64,000 bases of DNA. It comes from JAFKFJ01 sp963786445 (lineage in GTDB: Bacteria > Pseudomonadota > Alphaproteobacteria > Acetobacterales > Acetobacteraceae). Numbering within the stretch: position 1 is the stretch's first letter; each line of letters opens with the position of its first letter. The notes below the pieces were generated by a model that was not told the DNA's origin, did not search any database, and was given only the letters and a program-made list of their open reading frames with translations. The stretch covers positions 1-64,000 of the forward strand of contig CAWAZU010000037.1 of the NCBI GenBank assembly GCA_963786445.1, written 5' to 3'. Of this stretch, positions 45,144-54,558 are shown one piece after another. A program made the translations under genes and the position numbers.

Positions 45144-46196
45144 GTGACCGAACCAGCAGGACGGACAATAAGGCAGCGTGCGCTGTTCGGCTTTGACACG
45201 GCGTGGCTCGCAAAGCATCGCGAACCGGCCCTCGAACCCGAGCTGCCGATCATCGATCCGCATCATCATTTGTGGGACCGCGACTCACGCTACCTGTTCG
45301 ACGAGTTCTCCGCCGACGTCGCGACCGGACACGACATCCGCGCGAGCGTGTTCGTGCAGTGCGACGAGATGTATCGTGCCGACGGCGACCCGGCCTTGGC
45401 GCCGGTGGGCGAGACGGAATTCGTGAACGGTGTCGCGGCAATGAGCGCGAGCGGCCAGTACGGCCCTGCCCGCGTCTGTGCCGGGATCGTCGGGTTTGCC
45501 GACTTCCTGCTCGGGGCGCAGGTCGATGCGGTGCTGGAGGCGCATCTCCGCGCCGCCGGCGACCGGTTCCGCGGCATCCGCGCCCGCTCGGTCTGGGATG
45601 CCGACCCGACGATCAAGGGATCGGCCAGCGACTTCCCGAAAGGCCTTCTGCTCGACGCGCAGTTTCGCGAAGGCTACGCCCGCCTCGCCCGCTACGGCCT
45701 GTCCTTCGACGCCTGGCTGTTCCATCCGCAGATCCCCGAGCTTGCGGACCTCGCCGGGGCATTTCCCGACACGATGGTCGTGCTTGATCATATCGGCGCC
45801 CCACTCGGCATCGGCGTGTATGCCGCAAAGACGGACGAGGTGTTCGAGCACTGGCGTCGCAACATGGCCGAACTGGCCCGGCGCCCCAACGTCGTGGTGA
45901 AGCTCGGCGGGCTGGGCATGCACCTGTTCGGCTTCGACGTCGACTTCGCGCATCGCGACTCCCCGGCCCCCTCCGAGGAACTGGCGCGGCTCTGGCGCCC
46001 CTACCTGGAAACCTGCATCGAAATCTTCGGCCACGACCGCTGCATGTTCGAGAGCAATTTCCCGGTGGACAAGCGGGCCGCCAGCTACGCCGTGCTGTGG
46101 AACGCATTCAAGCGGGTGGCCGCCGCCAGCTCGGCCACGGAGAAGGCCGCGCTGTTCCACGACACCGCCCGGCGGGTGTACCGCTTGGCGGTCTGA
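45144..46196 (+). CDS. amidohydrolase family 2 (COG3618-like) lactonase/hydrolase
   Basis: 350 residues from a GTG with GGGAGG four bases upstream. TIM-barrel metal hydrolase: PIIDPHHHLWDRDSRYLF carries the metal-binding HxH. Further expected residues are in FRGIRARSVWD, FDAWLFHPQIPELADLA, MVVLDHIGAP, NVVVKLGGLGMHLFGFD and CMFESNFPVDK. Such enzymes hydrolyse lactones, or decarboxylate or hydrolyse ring acids. It converges with the ABC transporter genes and probably belongs to the same catabolic locus as the 50-54.5 kb operon. Confidence 0.85.
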   Translation: MTEPAGRTIRQRALFGFDTAWLAKHREPALEPELPIIDPHHHLWDRDSRYLFDEFSADVATGHDIRASVFVQCDEMYRADGDPALAPVGETEFVNGVAAMSASGQYGPARVCAGIVGFADFLLGAQVDAVLEAHLRAAGDRFRGIRARSVWDADPTIKGSASDFPKGLLLDAQFREGYARLARYGLSFDAWLFHPQIPELADLAGAFPDTMVVLDHIGAPLGIGVYAAKTDEVFEHWRRNMAELARRPNVVVKLGGLGMHLFGFDVDFAHRDSPAPSEELARLWRPYLETCIEIFGHDRCMFESNFPVDKRAASYAVLWNAFKRVAAASSATEKAALFHDTARRVYRLAV

Positions 46197-46223
46197 CAGG
46201 GCGGCGCCGCAAACCCGCGCCGG

Positions 46224-47741
46224 CTAGGCAAGGTAGCACTGCGCGGCGATGCGCGCCTCCGTCAACGCCTCGCCGCCCAGTTCGCCGGCGATCTCGCCGT
46301 GGCGGAAGATCAGGACGCGGTGGCAGAGGTGGGCAAGCTCGTCGTATTCGGCGGAGGCGATCAGGACCGCCGTGCCGGAGGCCGCGATGTCCGCGATCTT
46401 CTGCAGCAGCTGCCGCCGCGAGCCGACGTCCACGCCCTGCGTCGGCTCGTGCAGCAGCATCGCCAGCGGATCGGTCCGCAGCCATTTCCCCAGCAGCGCC
46501 TTCTGCTGGTTGCCGCCGCTCAGCGTGCGCAGCCGCCGGTCGGGATCGGCGGGGCGCACATCGAGCATGTCGAGCACAATCTGCACCGCCCGTCGTTCGG
46601 CCCGATGGTGCAACCAGCCATTCCGCATGAAGCGGCCGCCGTCCGTCATCGCGACGTTCTCCAGCAGCGTCGCGTTGGGGATGCCGCTCTGGCGCTGCCG
46701 GTCGGCCGGCAGCAGCGCCATGCCGGCTTCGATGGCCCGCTCCGGCGTGAGACCGGGGAGCGGCCGGTCCCCGACCCGCACGGTGCCGCCGCTCGCGCGC
46801 TCCGCGCCGAACACGAGGTAGGGCACCTCGTCGTGTCCCATGCCGAGCAGGCCGGTCAGGCCGAGGATTTCGCCTGCGTGGACATCGAAGGTGGCGTTGC
46901 GCACCATGCGGCCGCAAAGTCCCTCGACACCGAGGACGCGCCGGCCGCACGCCGCCGTGCGGGCGGGATACAGCGTCTCCAGCTCACGGCCCAGCATTGC
47001 CGCGACGAGTTGCCGCGCGCTCGTCTGCGCGGTCGTGACGGTCTGCACCAGCTGCCCGTCGCGCAGCACCGAAACCCGGTCGGCGATCTCCATGATCTCG
47101 TCGAGCCGATGGCTGACGAAGATCACCCCGGACCCGCGCCGCGCCACATCCCGCATGGCGCCGAACAGGGTCTTGACCGACGGCGCAGGCAGGAAGGCGG
47201 TCGGCTCGTCGAGCACCAGGACGTCGCCGCGCCCGTGGTCGAGGTCCTGCATCGCGCGCGCGAAACCGAGCAGGGCGCGCTCGGCCGCCGGCACGTCGCG
47301 GACGCGCGTATCGGGATCGATGTCCAGCCGCATCGCGGCGAGCGTCTCCCGTGCCGCCCGCCGCTCCTCCGGCCAGCGCACGCGGCCGTAGGACGTCGTC
47401 CGGTATCGTCCGGCGCGCAGGTTCTCCAGCACCGTCATGGTGCCGACGACGCCCACGTCCTGATGCAGGAAATGAAGCCCGAGCCGCCGCGCGTCCCCGG
47501 GCCGGATCGGCAGGGGGACGCGCTCGCCGCGCAGCGCGACGCTGCCGCGGTCGGGCGCGTGATAGCCCGACAGCAGCTTGATGAGCGTGGACTTGCCGGA
47601 TCCGTTCTGGCCGATCAGCGCGTGGATCTCGCCCGTGCGGACATCGAGATCGACCGACGACAGCACCCGCACGCCGCTGAAGCTCTTGGTAAGGCCGCGG
47701 AGTTCCAGCAGGGCGGGCCGACGGTCCGGCATGGCCGGCAT
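46224..47741 (-). CDS. sugar-type ABC transporter ATP-binding protein (RbsA/MglA-like)
   Basis: 505 residues with two ATPase domains. The first: LIGQNGSGKSTLIKLLSG (Walker A), DLDHGRGDVLVLDEPTAFLP and the D-loop region. The second is degenerate: it has GLTGLLGMGHDEVPYLVFGA in place of a Walker A, as is normal for this family, with LSGGNQQKALLGKWL and LLHEPTQGVDVGSRRQLLQK. Third gene of a minus-strand permease / binding protein / ATPase operon. Confidence 0.92.
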   Translation of the reverse strand: MPAMPDRRPALLELRGLTKSFSGVRVLSSVDLDVRTGEIHALIGQNGSGKSTLIKLLSGYHAPDRGSVALRGERVPLPIRPGDARRLGLHFLHQDVGVVGTMTVLENLRAGRYRTTSYGRVRWPEERRAARETLAAMRLDIDPDTRVRDVPAAERALLGFARAMQDLDHGRGDVLVLDEPTAFLPAPSVKTLFGAMRDVARRGSGVIFVSHRLDEIMEIADRVSVLRDGQLVQTVTTAQTSARQLVAAMLGRELETLYPARTAACGRRVLGVEGLCGRMVRNATFDVHAGEILGLTGLLGMGHDEVPYLVFGAERASGGTVRVGDRPLPGLTPERAIEAGMALLPADRQRQSGIPNATLLENVAMTDGGRFMRNGWLHHRAERRAVQIVLDMLDVRPADPDRRLRTLSGGNQQKALLGKWLRTDPLAMLLHEPTQGVDVGSRRQLLQKIADIAASGTAVLIASAEYDELAHLCHRVLIFRHGEIAGELGGEALTEARIAAQCYLA

Positions 47742-47761
47742 CGGCCCTGTCGCGCCCCCGT

Positions 47762-48892
47762 CTATGGCAGGCCCCAGAGCTTGCGGTACTCGGCGACGAA
47801 GTCGCCGCCGAACAGCGCGTTCTCGTCGTTGGACACGTTCTCCAGGTTCGCCTTGACGAACAGCCGCAGCGGAATCTGCTCATCGACGGCCGTCAGGCCG
47901 AGCATCCCGCGCGCCACCTCGTCGATCGCCGCCCAGCCGCACCACACGTCCGGCTCGCCCACGTCCGCGACCTGCACGTTGCCCTGGCGGATCCAGTTCA
48001 GATTGCCGTCCACGGCATCGGACCCGACGACCGCGGGCGGGTTGCTGAGATTGGCGGCCTTGATCGCCGGCACGATGTAGATCGCCTGCGCGTCGTAGGT
48101 CGGCAACACCGTGGTCACGTCGGGATCGCGCCGCAGCAGCGTCTGCGCCATCTGCCCGAGCCGCACGCCGAGATTGCCGACCTGGGTGTCCTGCACGATG
48201 ACGGTGCAGTCCGGGCACAGCGTCTTGAACTCGTGCCGCATCCCTTCGACGCGCGACACCTCGCCCGGGAACTCGTTGTCGCCGAAGATCAACACATGCG
48301 CCTTGCCGCCCGAACTGGCGATCGCATAGTCCGCCTGGATCTGGCCGGAGTGGTAGAACGAGATCGTCACGTGGGCGAAGGTGCCGGGCACCAGCGGCGC
48401 CGCCTTGTCGGCCGTCAGCGCATCGACCACCGGAATCTTGGCGGCGAGCGCGTCAGCGGTCGGCCCCTTCATCAGTTCCGGCGAGGCGCCGACCGTGACG
48501 ATCCCGTCGGCGTGCTGGCTGACGGCCTGCGCCATGCCGCGGTTCCACTCCGACACGTCGCCCTTGCCGTCGAACAGCGTGGTACCGAGGCCGGCGACCT
48601 TCGCCGCGGCTTCGACGCCGTGGGCGATCGTGGCAACGAACGGGACCGCCATGGTCGATGTGATGATCCAGACGTGCTTGCCCTTCAGCTTGCCGATGTC
48701 GAAGCCGGCGCCAGGGGCAACGAAGCTCGGCCGCGCCTCGGCCTTCGCGACCTCGGCCTGGGCCTGCGCAACCCCGTCGGCGGCCTGCGACGGCGCGGCC
48801 GGCAGCAGCGCCCAGGCGGCGCCGGCGGCAAGGAAGAGCATGGCGGCGCGGGCGCGGCGCCCCCACCGGATCGGACGTTTCAGCGAGCGCAT
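47762..48892 (-). CDS. ABC sugar-type periplasmic binding protein
   Basis: 376 residues from the ATG at 48892 behind a GGGAG site. Signal peptide RAAMLFLAAGAAWALLPAAP, SQA. The Peripla_BP_4 fold is visible: LKGKHVWIITSTMAVPFVAT, GIVTVGASPELMKGPTADAL, AKIPVVDALTADKAAPL, AQAIYIVPAIKAANLSNPPA and VVGSDAVDGNLNWIRQGNVQ. It binds a small sugar-like or other polar ligand for the adjacent permease; ligand unknown. Confidence 0.88.
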   Translation of the reverse strand: MRSLKRPIRWGRRARAAMLFLAAGAAWALLPAAPSQAADGVAQAQAEVAKAEARPSFVAPGAGFDIGKLKGKHVWIITSTMAVPFVATIAHGVEAAAKVAGLGTTLFDGKGDVSEWNRGMAQAVSQHADGIVTVGASPELMKGPTADALAAKIPVVDALTADKAAPLVPGTFAHVTISFYHSGQIQADYAIASSGGKAHVLIFGDNEFPGEVSRVEGMRHEFKTLCPDCTVIVQDTQVGNLGVRLGQMAQTLLRRDPDVTTVLPTYDAQAIYIVPAIKAANLSNPPAVVGSDAVDGNLNWIRQGNVQVADVGEPDVWCGWAAIDEVARGMLGLTAVDEQIPLRLFVKANLENVSNDENALFGGDFVAEYRKLWGLP

Positions 48893-48972
48893 TCGAGACT
48901 CCCTCCTGTTGTTTCCTTGCGGCCTGTTCCGGCGACGGACGCGGATCGCCGCGTCCGTGCCGGCGAAGTCGG

Positions 48973-50077
48973 CTAGACGGCCTGCCCCCGCGCGACCAGG
49001 CGCGCAAAGGTCACGGCGATCAGCAGGGCGATGCCGTTGAACATCTCCTGCACCCAGGACGAGGAGCCGAGCAACTCCAGGCCGGTGACGCCGGTGATCA
49101 GCAGGTAGAGCGCGACGACGGTGCCCCAGGCGTTGAAGCGGCCCGGCTTGATCGTGGTCGCGCCGAGAAAGGCGGCGGCGTAGGCCGGCAGCAGGAAGCT
49201 TGGCCCGACGGACGGATCGGCGGCGCCGAGTTGCCCGGCGGTGAAGACGCCGGCAAGCGCACTGATGGCCCCCGAGGCGATGAAGGCGCCGAAGCGCAGC
49301 CGGTCCACGCGCAGCCCGACGAGTCGCGCCGCCTCCCGGCCTTCCCCCACGAAGTAGAGGTTCCGCCCGAGCGGCGTGTGCTCGTAGACGTACCAGAGCA
49401 GGAACGAGAGCGCAAACGCCAGGTAGACCGGCACGGGAAAGCCGAAGACCCGGTGCTGCACGAAGGTGCTGAGCGGCGGCGCGACCGTGTCGAGGATCTG
49501 CCCGCCGGAGACGGCCAGCGTCAGGCCGGTGAGAATCGTCGAGGTGCCGAGCGTGCCGATGAAGGCGTTGACGCCGACCCGGACGACGAAAAACCCGTTG
49601 AGCGTCCCGGCCGCCACGCCGACCAGGATGGTGGCGACGACCACGGCCGCCGAGCGGCCAGTGCATCTCGCCGGTGAAGAAGGCGGTCAGCACCGCGGCG
49701 GCGCCAAGCATGGAGCCGATCGACAGGTCGAACTCCCCGGTGGTGAGCGGCAGGGTCAGGCCGAGGGCGAGGATCATCAGCACGGCCTGCGAACTGACGA
49801 TGGTCCGCATGTTGCCGAGCGTGAAGAAGGTCCGCGGCAGTAGAATGGAGAAACCGACGAGGAAGGCGGCGAGCGCGATCACCACGGCATAGCGGTAAAC
49901 GATCAGGCGCATCGCCGGCCCGCGCTTCCGCCCGCCCCCGTCCGGCCGGACGCCCGCCCCGAGCGGATGCGCGAGCGTGTCCTCGAGCGCCGCCCCGGCC
50001 GCGCCGCGTGGACGCCGTCTCCCCTCATCCCGGCCGTTGCCGCGGTCCTGCTGCATGCGACCAACGATGCCTTGCAT
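48973..50077 (-). CDS. ABC sugar-type permease (RbsC-like), frameshifted
   Basis: BPD_transp_2 permease in two frames. The N-terminal part (YRYAVVIALAAFLVGFSILL, MRTIVSSQAVLMILALGLTL, TTGEFDLSIGSMLGAAAVLT) runs to FTGEMHWPLGG. The reading shifts near 49655 to VVVATILVGVAAGTLNGFFV, GVNAFIGTLGTSTILTGLTL, YEHTPLGRNLYFVGEGREAA and GATTIKPGRFNAWGTVVALY. Dropping one G in CGGCGGCCG joins them. The start is uncertain: ATG 50077 gives a polar 55-residue leader, ATG 49912 gives a typical short N-terminus. First gene of its operon. Confidence 0.83.
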
Positions 50078-50095
50078 TCGCGATCCGACGCCAGC

Positions 50096-50105
50096 TAATA
50101 TATTA
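50096..50105. promoter_or_regulatory. palindromic operator candidate TAATATATTA
   Basis: A perfect 10-base palindrome in the 57-base gap between the divergent permease and CitE-like genes, in an otherwise GC-rich surround. It contains TAATAT on both strands, so it could serve as both -10 elements and, by symmetry, as the site of the GntR-family regulator encoded at 52220-52897, whose family often binds short AT-rich palindromes. Confidence 0.5.
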
Positions 50106-50134
50106 CCACCATATCAGAGACCGCCTCAAGCGCA

Positions 50135-50980
50135 ATGACGTGTCTGATGTTCACGCCCGCCCTGCGCAGTGACCGCGCCCTCAAGGCGTGGTCGTACGGC
50201 GTCGATTCGGTCATCCTCGACCTCGAGGACGCGGTGCCGGCGGATCGCAAGGACGAAGCGCGGGCCGCGGCTGCGTCCCTGCTCGGCACGCTGGCGAAGC
50301 CCTGGACGGTGCGCATCAACGACCTCGCATCCCCGTGGTGGCGGGACGACATCGCGTCGGTGCTGCACCCCAACCTGGCCTGCCTCATGGTCCCGAAGGT
50401 GCAGTCGGCGGATATGATCTGCGCCGTCAGCGATATATTGGGGAGCCATGAGGCGCGGGTTGCCCGGCCGGAGCCGGTCCGGCTGCTGCCGATCATCGAA
50501 AGCGTGCAGGGCCTCGCCGAGGCGCGCGCCATCGCCCGGGCGAGCCGCCGCGTCGCCGCCCTCACCTTCGGCGAGGGCGATTTCTCACTCGATCTCGGCC
50601 TCGACTGGGACCCGTTCGGCACGACGCTGACGGTGGCCAAGGTGCAGTTGGTGCTCGACTCCCGGCTTGCCGGGATCGAACCGCCGCATGCGGGCGCCTA
50701 TCCGCGCCTGCGCGACGACGAGGGGCTGGAGCGAAGCTGCGCATTGGCGAAAAGCCTCGGCTTCGCCACCAAGCACTGCATCCATCCGGAGCAGGTGCCG
50801 ACGGTGCGGCGCGTGTTCGCGCCGGCGCCGGCGCGGCTGGCGCAGGCGCGCGAGATCGTCGCGCGGTTCGAGGCCGCGCTCGCCGGCGGCTCCGCCGCGA
50901 TCGAGGTGGACGGCGGCTTCGTGGACTATCCCGTGTATCGGCGCGCACAGCAGACGCTCAGGGATGCGGAACGGCCATGA
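50135..50980 (+). CDS. HpcH/HpaI aldolase / citrate lyase beta-like protein
   Basis: 281 residues. The CitE-like TIM barrel shows YGVDSVILDLEDAVPADRKD, PWTVRINDLASPWWRDD, LACLMVPKVQSAD, RLLPIIESVQGLAEARAIAR, LTFGEGDFSLDLGLDWDP, GAYPRLRDDEGLERSCALAK and GFATKHCIHPEQVPTVRRVF. These carry the metal-binding Glu and Asp and the CoA-ester binding Arg. It probably cleaves or makes a (S)-malyl- or citramalyl-CoA-like thioester. First gene of a plus-strand operon with a CoA-transferase, which would supply the thioester. Confidence 0.87.
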   Translation: MTCLMFTPALRSDRALKAWSYGVDSVILDLEDAVPADRKDEARAAAASLLGTLAKPWTVRINDLASPWWRDDIASVLHPNLACLMVPKVQSADMICAVSDILGSHEARVARPEPVRLLPIIESVQGLAEARAIARASRRVAALTFGEGDFSLDLGLDWDPFGTTLTVAKVQLVLDSRLAGIEPPHAGAYPRLRDDEGLERSCALAKSLGFATKHCIHPEQVPTVRRVFAPAPARLAQAREIVARFEAALAGGSAAIEVDGGFVDYPVYRRAQQTLRDAERP

Positions 50981-51032
50981 ACGCGCCGTGCTGCCGCCAG
51001 GCCGCGCCCGCATTGGCGCAGGACTAGCGGCG

Positions 51033-52220
51033 ATGGGCTTGTTCAGCGGATACCGCGTGGTCGATGTCGCGACCCTGTTCGCCGGCCCGCTCGCCGCGAC
51101 GCTGCTCGGTGACCACGGCGCCGAGGTGATCAAGATCGAGCACCCGCGCGGCGACGACGTCCGCCGCTGGGGCGGGCAGAAGGATGGCAAGTCGCTGTGG
51201 TGGAAGGTGATCTCGCGCAACAAGCGTTGCGCCGCGATCGACCTCAACCACCGGCAGGGCCAGCAGGCGGTCCGGGACCTGGTCGCGCACGCGGATGTCC
51301 TGGTCGAGAACTTCCGGCCCGGCCGGATGGAGGCGTGGGGCCTGGGTTGGGAGGACCTGCACCGTCTCAACCCGCGCCTCGTGATGCTGCGCATGACCGG
51401 GTTCGGTCAGCAGGGGCCATACAGCGGCTTCGCCGGATTCGGCACGCTGGCCGAGGCGATGAGCGGCTTCGCCGACATCACCGGGCAGCCGGACGGGCCG
51501 CCGACCCTGCCGCCCTTCGGGCTGGCCGACGGCATCGCCGGCATCGCCGGCGCTTTCGCGGTCGCCGGCGCGCTGCTCAAGCGCGAGCGCACCGGCGAGG
51601 GCGAACTGATCGACGTGGCGCTCTACGAGCCGCTGATGTGGATCCTCGGCTCCTCCCTGGTGGAGTTCGACCAGCTTGGGATCATCCAGAAGCGCAGCGG
51701 CAACCAGTCTTCCCGCTCCTCGCCGCGCAATACCTATCCGACGAAGGACGGCAAATGGATCGCGCTGTCGGCCAGCGCGGATTCGATCGCGCGCCGCGTG
51801 CTGACGGCCATCGGCCGCCCCGACCTCGCGACCCATCCCGACTACGCCACGAACCGCGAACGCATCCGTCGCCGCGACCAGATCGACGCGCTGGTCACGC
51901 AATGGACCATGAGCCTCGACCAGGCCGAGGCGCTCGCGGCGCTGCGCGCCGCAGATGCCGCCGTCGCGCCGATCTACGACGTAAGCCAGGTCGCGGCCGA
52001 TCCGCATTTCCGTGCGCGCGGCAGCGTGACGACGGTGGACGATCCGGATTTTGGGCCGTTGACCATGCAGGGCGTGTTCCCGCGGGTGGTCGGCGACCCG
52101 GCCTCGATCCGCACGACGCCGCCCGACGCGATCGGCGCGCAGACCGATGAGGTGCTGCGGGAGGTCGGCTACGACGCCGACCGGCTGGCGGCGCTGCGCC
52201 GGGACGGAGCGATCCGCTGA
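51033..52220 (+). CDS. CaiB/BaiF family (class III) CoA-transferase
   Basis: 395 residues. YRVVDVATLFAGPLAATLLG, DHGAEVIKIEHPRGDDVRRW, ADVLVENFRPGRMEAWGLGW and MTGFGQQGPYSGFAGFGTLA match the family, including the conserved region around the catalytic Asp (ENFRPGRM) and GEGELIDVALYEPL. It transfers CoA between carboxylates. 52 bases after the CitE-like gene; its stop overlaps the GntR start (TGATG). Confidence 0.92.
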   Translation: MGLFSGYRVVDVATLFAGPLAATLLGDHGAEVIKIEHPRGDDVRRWGGQKDGKSLWWKVISRNKRCAAIDLNHRQGQQAVRDLVAHADVLVENFRPGRMEAWGLGWEDLHRLNPRLVMLRMTGFGQQGPYSGFAGFGTLAEAMSGFADITGQPDGPPTLPPFGLADGIAGIAGAFAVAGALLKRERTGEGELIDVALYEPLMWILGSSLVEFDQLGIIQKRSGNQSSRSSPRNTYPTKDGKWIALSASADSIARRVLTAIGRPDLATHPDYATNRERIRRRDQIDALVTQWTMSLDQAEALAALRAADAAVAPIYDVSQVAADPHFRARGSVTTVDDPDFGPLTMQGVFPRVVGDPASIRTTPPDAIGAQTDEVLREVGYDADRLAALRRDGAIR

Positions 52221-52897
52221 TGCCCGCAATCTCGCAGACCAAGACCGACCGCGCCATCCGCGAAATCCGCGCCCGCATCCTGAACCGCCAGTTGCGGCCA
52301 GGCGAGATGGTGCGGCAGGGCGCGCTCGCCAGCGAGATGCAGCTTGGCATCACGCCGGTGCGGGAGGCGCTCCTGCAACTCGCCAGCGAAGGGCTGGTGA
52401 CGAAGATTCCCTATGTCGGGGTCGTCGTCGCCGACATGACCGCCGAGTCGACGCACCAGATCTACGAGGTGCGCCGGCTGCTGGAGGCGTATGCGACGCG
52501 CCAGGCCTGCTTGCGGGCGACCGCCTCGGAGATCGCGCATTTCCGCGACGCCAACGAGCACATGGCGGCAGCACTCTCCGCCGAGGAGCCGGAACGCTAT
52601 AGGCAACTCAACCAGGATTTCCACATGGCGATCTATCGTCTGGCCGGGAATCCCGCGCTGCACGAGATCATCGCGGCGCAATGGCGGCGGTTCCCGCGCG
52701 ACACGCTCGTCCTGATGGAGCACCGCATGGCACAGTCCCTCGCCGAGCACCGCAAGATCGTCGCGGCCTTCGAGCAGCGTGACGCAGGCTATGCCGAGGC
52801 GCTGATGGCGGCGCATATCGGCGCGGCGCAGCATGAGGTCGCCGCCCTGGTCACGGAGCGCTCGCCTTCTCCCGACAGCACCGGCGCCGCGCCATGA
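52220..52897 (+). CDS. GntR-family regulator (FCD type)
   Basis: 225 residues. The N-terminal winged helix is clear (AIREIRARILNRQLRPGEMV, LGITPVREALLQLASEGLVT), and the C-terminal FCD ligand domain too (TAESTHQIYEVRRLLEAYAT, HFRDANEHMAAAL, LNQDFHMAIYRLAGNPALHE, EHRKIVAAFEQRDAGYAEAL) with its metal-binding Asp/His residues. It is embedded in the operon it likely controls; the palindrome at 50096 is a candidate target, probably released by a pathway acid. Confidence 0.92.
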   Translation: MPAISQTKTDRAIREIRARILNRQLRPGEMVRQGALASEMQLGITPVREALLQLASEGLVTKIPYVGVVVADMTAESTHQIYEVRRLLEAYATRQACLRATASEIAHFRDANEHMAAALSAEEPERYRQLNQDFHMAIYRLAGNPALHEIIAAQWRRFPRDTLVLMEHRMAQSLAEHRKIVAAFEQRDAGYAEALMAAHIGAAQHEVAALVTERSPSPDSTGAAP

Positions 52898-53616
52898 GCG
52901 GCCACGGGCTTTACCGGCCGCAGGCCACCCTGCGGGACGAGGACTTCGAGCGCATCGCGCGGGCGGGATTCGGACGGCGCATGGGCATCGGCCACCGTCC
53001 CGCCGTGCTGTGCATCGACGCGCAGCGCTACATGTTCGGCGAAGACGGGCGCGACGACGCCTATCCGTCGAGTTGCGGCCCGGAGGCCCGCCATGCGCTG
53101 CCGCGGCTGCAACGACTGCTCGACGCCGCCCGGCAGCGCGGATGGTTCGTCGTGTTCACCCGGTTCGTCATCGACGACCCGGAGGACATGGGAGTGTACG
53201 GCCGCAAGCGCGCGTTCTCCGACTCGCCGAACTGGTGCCGGCGCGGCACGCCGGGCGCCGAGATCGTGCCGGACCTGGGCCCGCGCGGCGGCGACCGCGT
53301 GATCGTCAAGAAGAAGCCGAGCGCCTTCTTCGGCACCCCGCTCGCCGCGATGCTGATCGACCGCGGCGTGGACACCGTCATCGTCTGCGGCGGTTCCACC
53401 AGCAACTGCGTGCGGGCCACGGTGTTCGATTCCTCCTCCTACAATTTCCGCACGATCGTGGTGGCCGACGCGGTGATCGACCGCGTGAAGGCATCGCAGG
53501 AGATGAGCCTGTTCGACATGGACCGCCAGTTCGCCGACGTGATGTCGCTGGACGCGCTGCTGGAGATGGCCGGTGGCCCCGACCCGCGCGGCGGTGCGGC
53601 GCACGCGGATGGCTGA
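52894..53616 (+). CDS. isochorismatase-family cysteine hydrolase
   Basis: 240 residues overlapping the GntR stop by four bases. Catalytic Asp in PAVLCIDAQRYMFG, Lys in DRVIVKKKPSAFFGTPL and nucleophile Cys in VIVCGGSTSNCVRATVFDSS, with the usual cis-peptide GGS. The long N-terminal leader and overall layout resemble N-carbamoylsarcosine or ureidoacrylate amidohydrolases more than isochorismatase, so it may remove an N-carbamoyl or amide group. Confidence 0.87.
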   Translation: MSGHGLYRPQATLRDEDFERIARAGFGRRMGIGHRPAVLCIDAQRYMFGEDGRDDAYPSSCGPEARHALPRLQRLLDAARQRGWFVVFTRFVIDDPEDMGVYGRKRAFSDSPNWCRRGTPGAEIVPDLGPRGGDRVIVKKKPSAFFGTPLAAMLIDRGVDTVIVCGGSTSNCVRATVFDSSSYNFRTIVVADAVIDRVKASQEMSLFDMDRQFADVMSLDALLEMAGGPDPRGGAAHADG

Positions 53617-53629
53617 CCCGGAGCGCAGC

Positions 53630-54541
53630 ATGGAACCGGCGCGCGACTTCGTCGGCTACGGGCGGCATCCGCCAAGGGTGGAGTGGCCGGACGGGGCGCG
53701 GGTCGCGCTCAGCCTCGTGCTGAACTACGAGGAGGGCAGCGAGCGTTCGTTCTGGGCCGGCGACGCCCGCAACGAGGGGCTCGGCGAGGTGCCACGCGCC
53801 GTCGATCCATCGTACCGCGACCTCGCGACGGAATCGGTCTACGAGTACGGCAGCCGCGCCGGCGTCCAGCGCCTGCTGCGGCTGTTCGACCGTTGCCGGG
53901 TCCGCTGCACCCTGTTCGCCGCAGCGGTCGCGCTGGAGGTCAATCCCGAAATCGCCGCCTGGGCGCGCGAGTCCGGCCACGAGGTCTGCGGCCACGGCTA
54001 TCGCTGGAGCGAGGACTGGACGGTCTCGCGCGAGGAGGAAGCCGAGCGCATCCGCCTTGCCGTCGCCTCGATCGCGGCCACTGTCGGCCAGCGTCCGGTC
54101 GGCTGGTACAACCGCTGGATGCCGAGCCGGCACACGCGGGCGCTGCTGGTCGAAGAGGGCGGGTTTCTCTATGACTCGAACGCCTACAACGACGACCTGC
54201 CCTACTACGTGACGGTCTGCGGCAAGCCGCATCTCGTGGTGCCGTACACGCTCACCTACAACGACAGTCACTACACGTACGGCCATTTCGGCGGGCCGGA
54301 CGATTTCCTCGCCTATTGCAGGCGCGGCCTCGACTATCTGTGGGAGGAAGGGGCGGACGTGCCGCGGATGATGTCGATCGGCCTGCATCCGCGCCTGACC
54401 GGGCAGGCCGCCCGCGCCAGCGCGCTGCGCGATTTCATCGAATACGCGCTGGCCAAGGACCGGGTATGGATCGCCACGCGCGCTGAAATCGCCTCCTGGT
54501 GGCGCTTGCGACAACCTCCGGCTGCAGGCGTCGCGCAGTAG
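53630..54541 (+). CDS. polysaccharide deacetylase family, PuuE/allantoinase-like
   Basis: 303 residues from the ATG at 53630 with GGAG six bases ahead; an ATG at 53609 that overlaps the previous stop is the alternative. RDFVGYGRHPPRVEWPDGAR, SLVLNYEEGSERSF, ESVYEYGSRAGVQRLLRLFD, GHEVCGHGYRWSEDW and MSIGLHPRLTGQAARASALR follow the PuuE-type cofactor-independent allantoinase plan rather than a cell-wall deacetylase. With the isochorismatase-like amidase this suggests degradation of a ureide or cyclic amide. Confidence 0.84.
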   Translation: MEPARDFVGYGRHPPRVEWPDGARVALSLVLNYEEGSERSFWAGDARNEGLGEVPRAVDPSYRDLATESVYEYGSRAGVQRLLRLFDRCRVRCTLFAAAVALEVNPEIAAWARESGHEVCGHGYRWSEDWTVSREEEAERIRLAVASIAATVGQRPVGWYNRWMPSRHTRALLVEEGGFLYDSNAYNDDLPYYVTVCGKPHLVVPYTLTYNDSHYTYGHFGGPDDFLAYCRRGLDYLWEEGADVPRMMSIGLHPRLTGQAARASALRDFIEYALAKDRVWIATRAEIASWWRLRQPPAAGVAQ

Positions 54542-54558
54542 GCGGTTCCATCCGGCGG

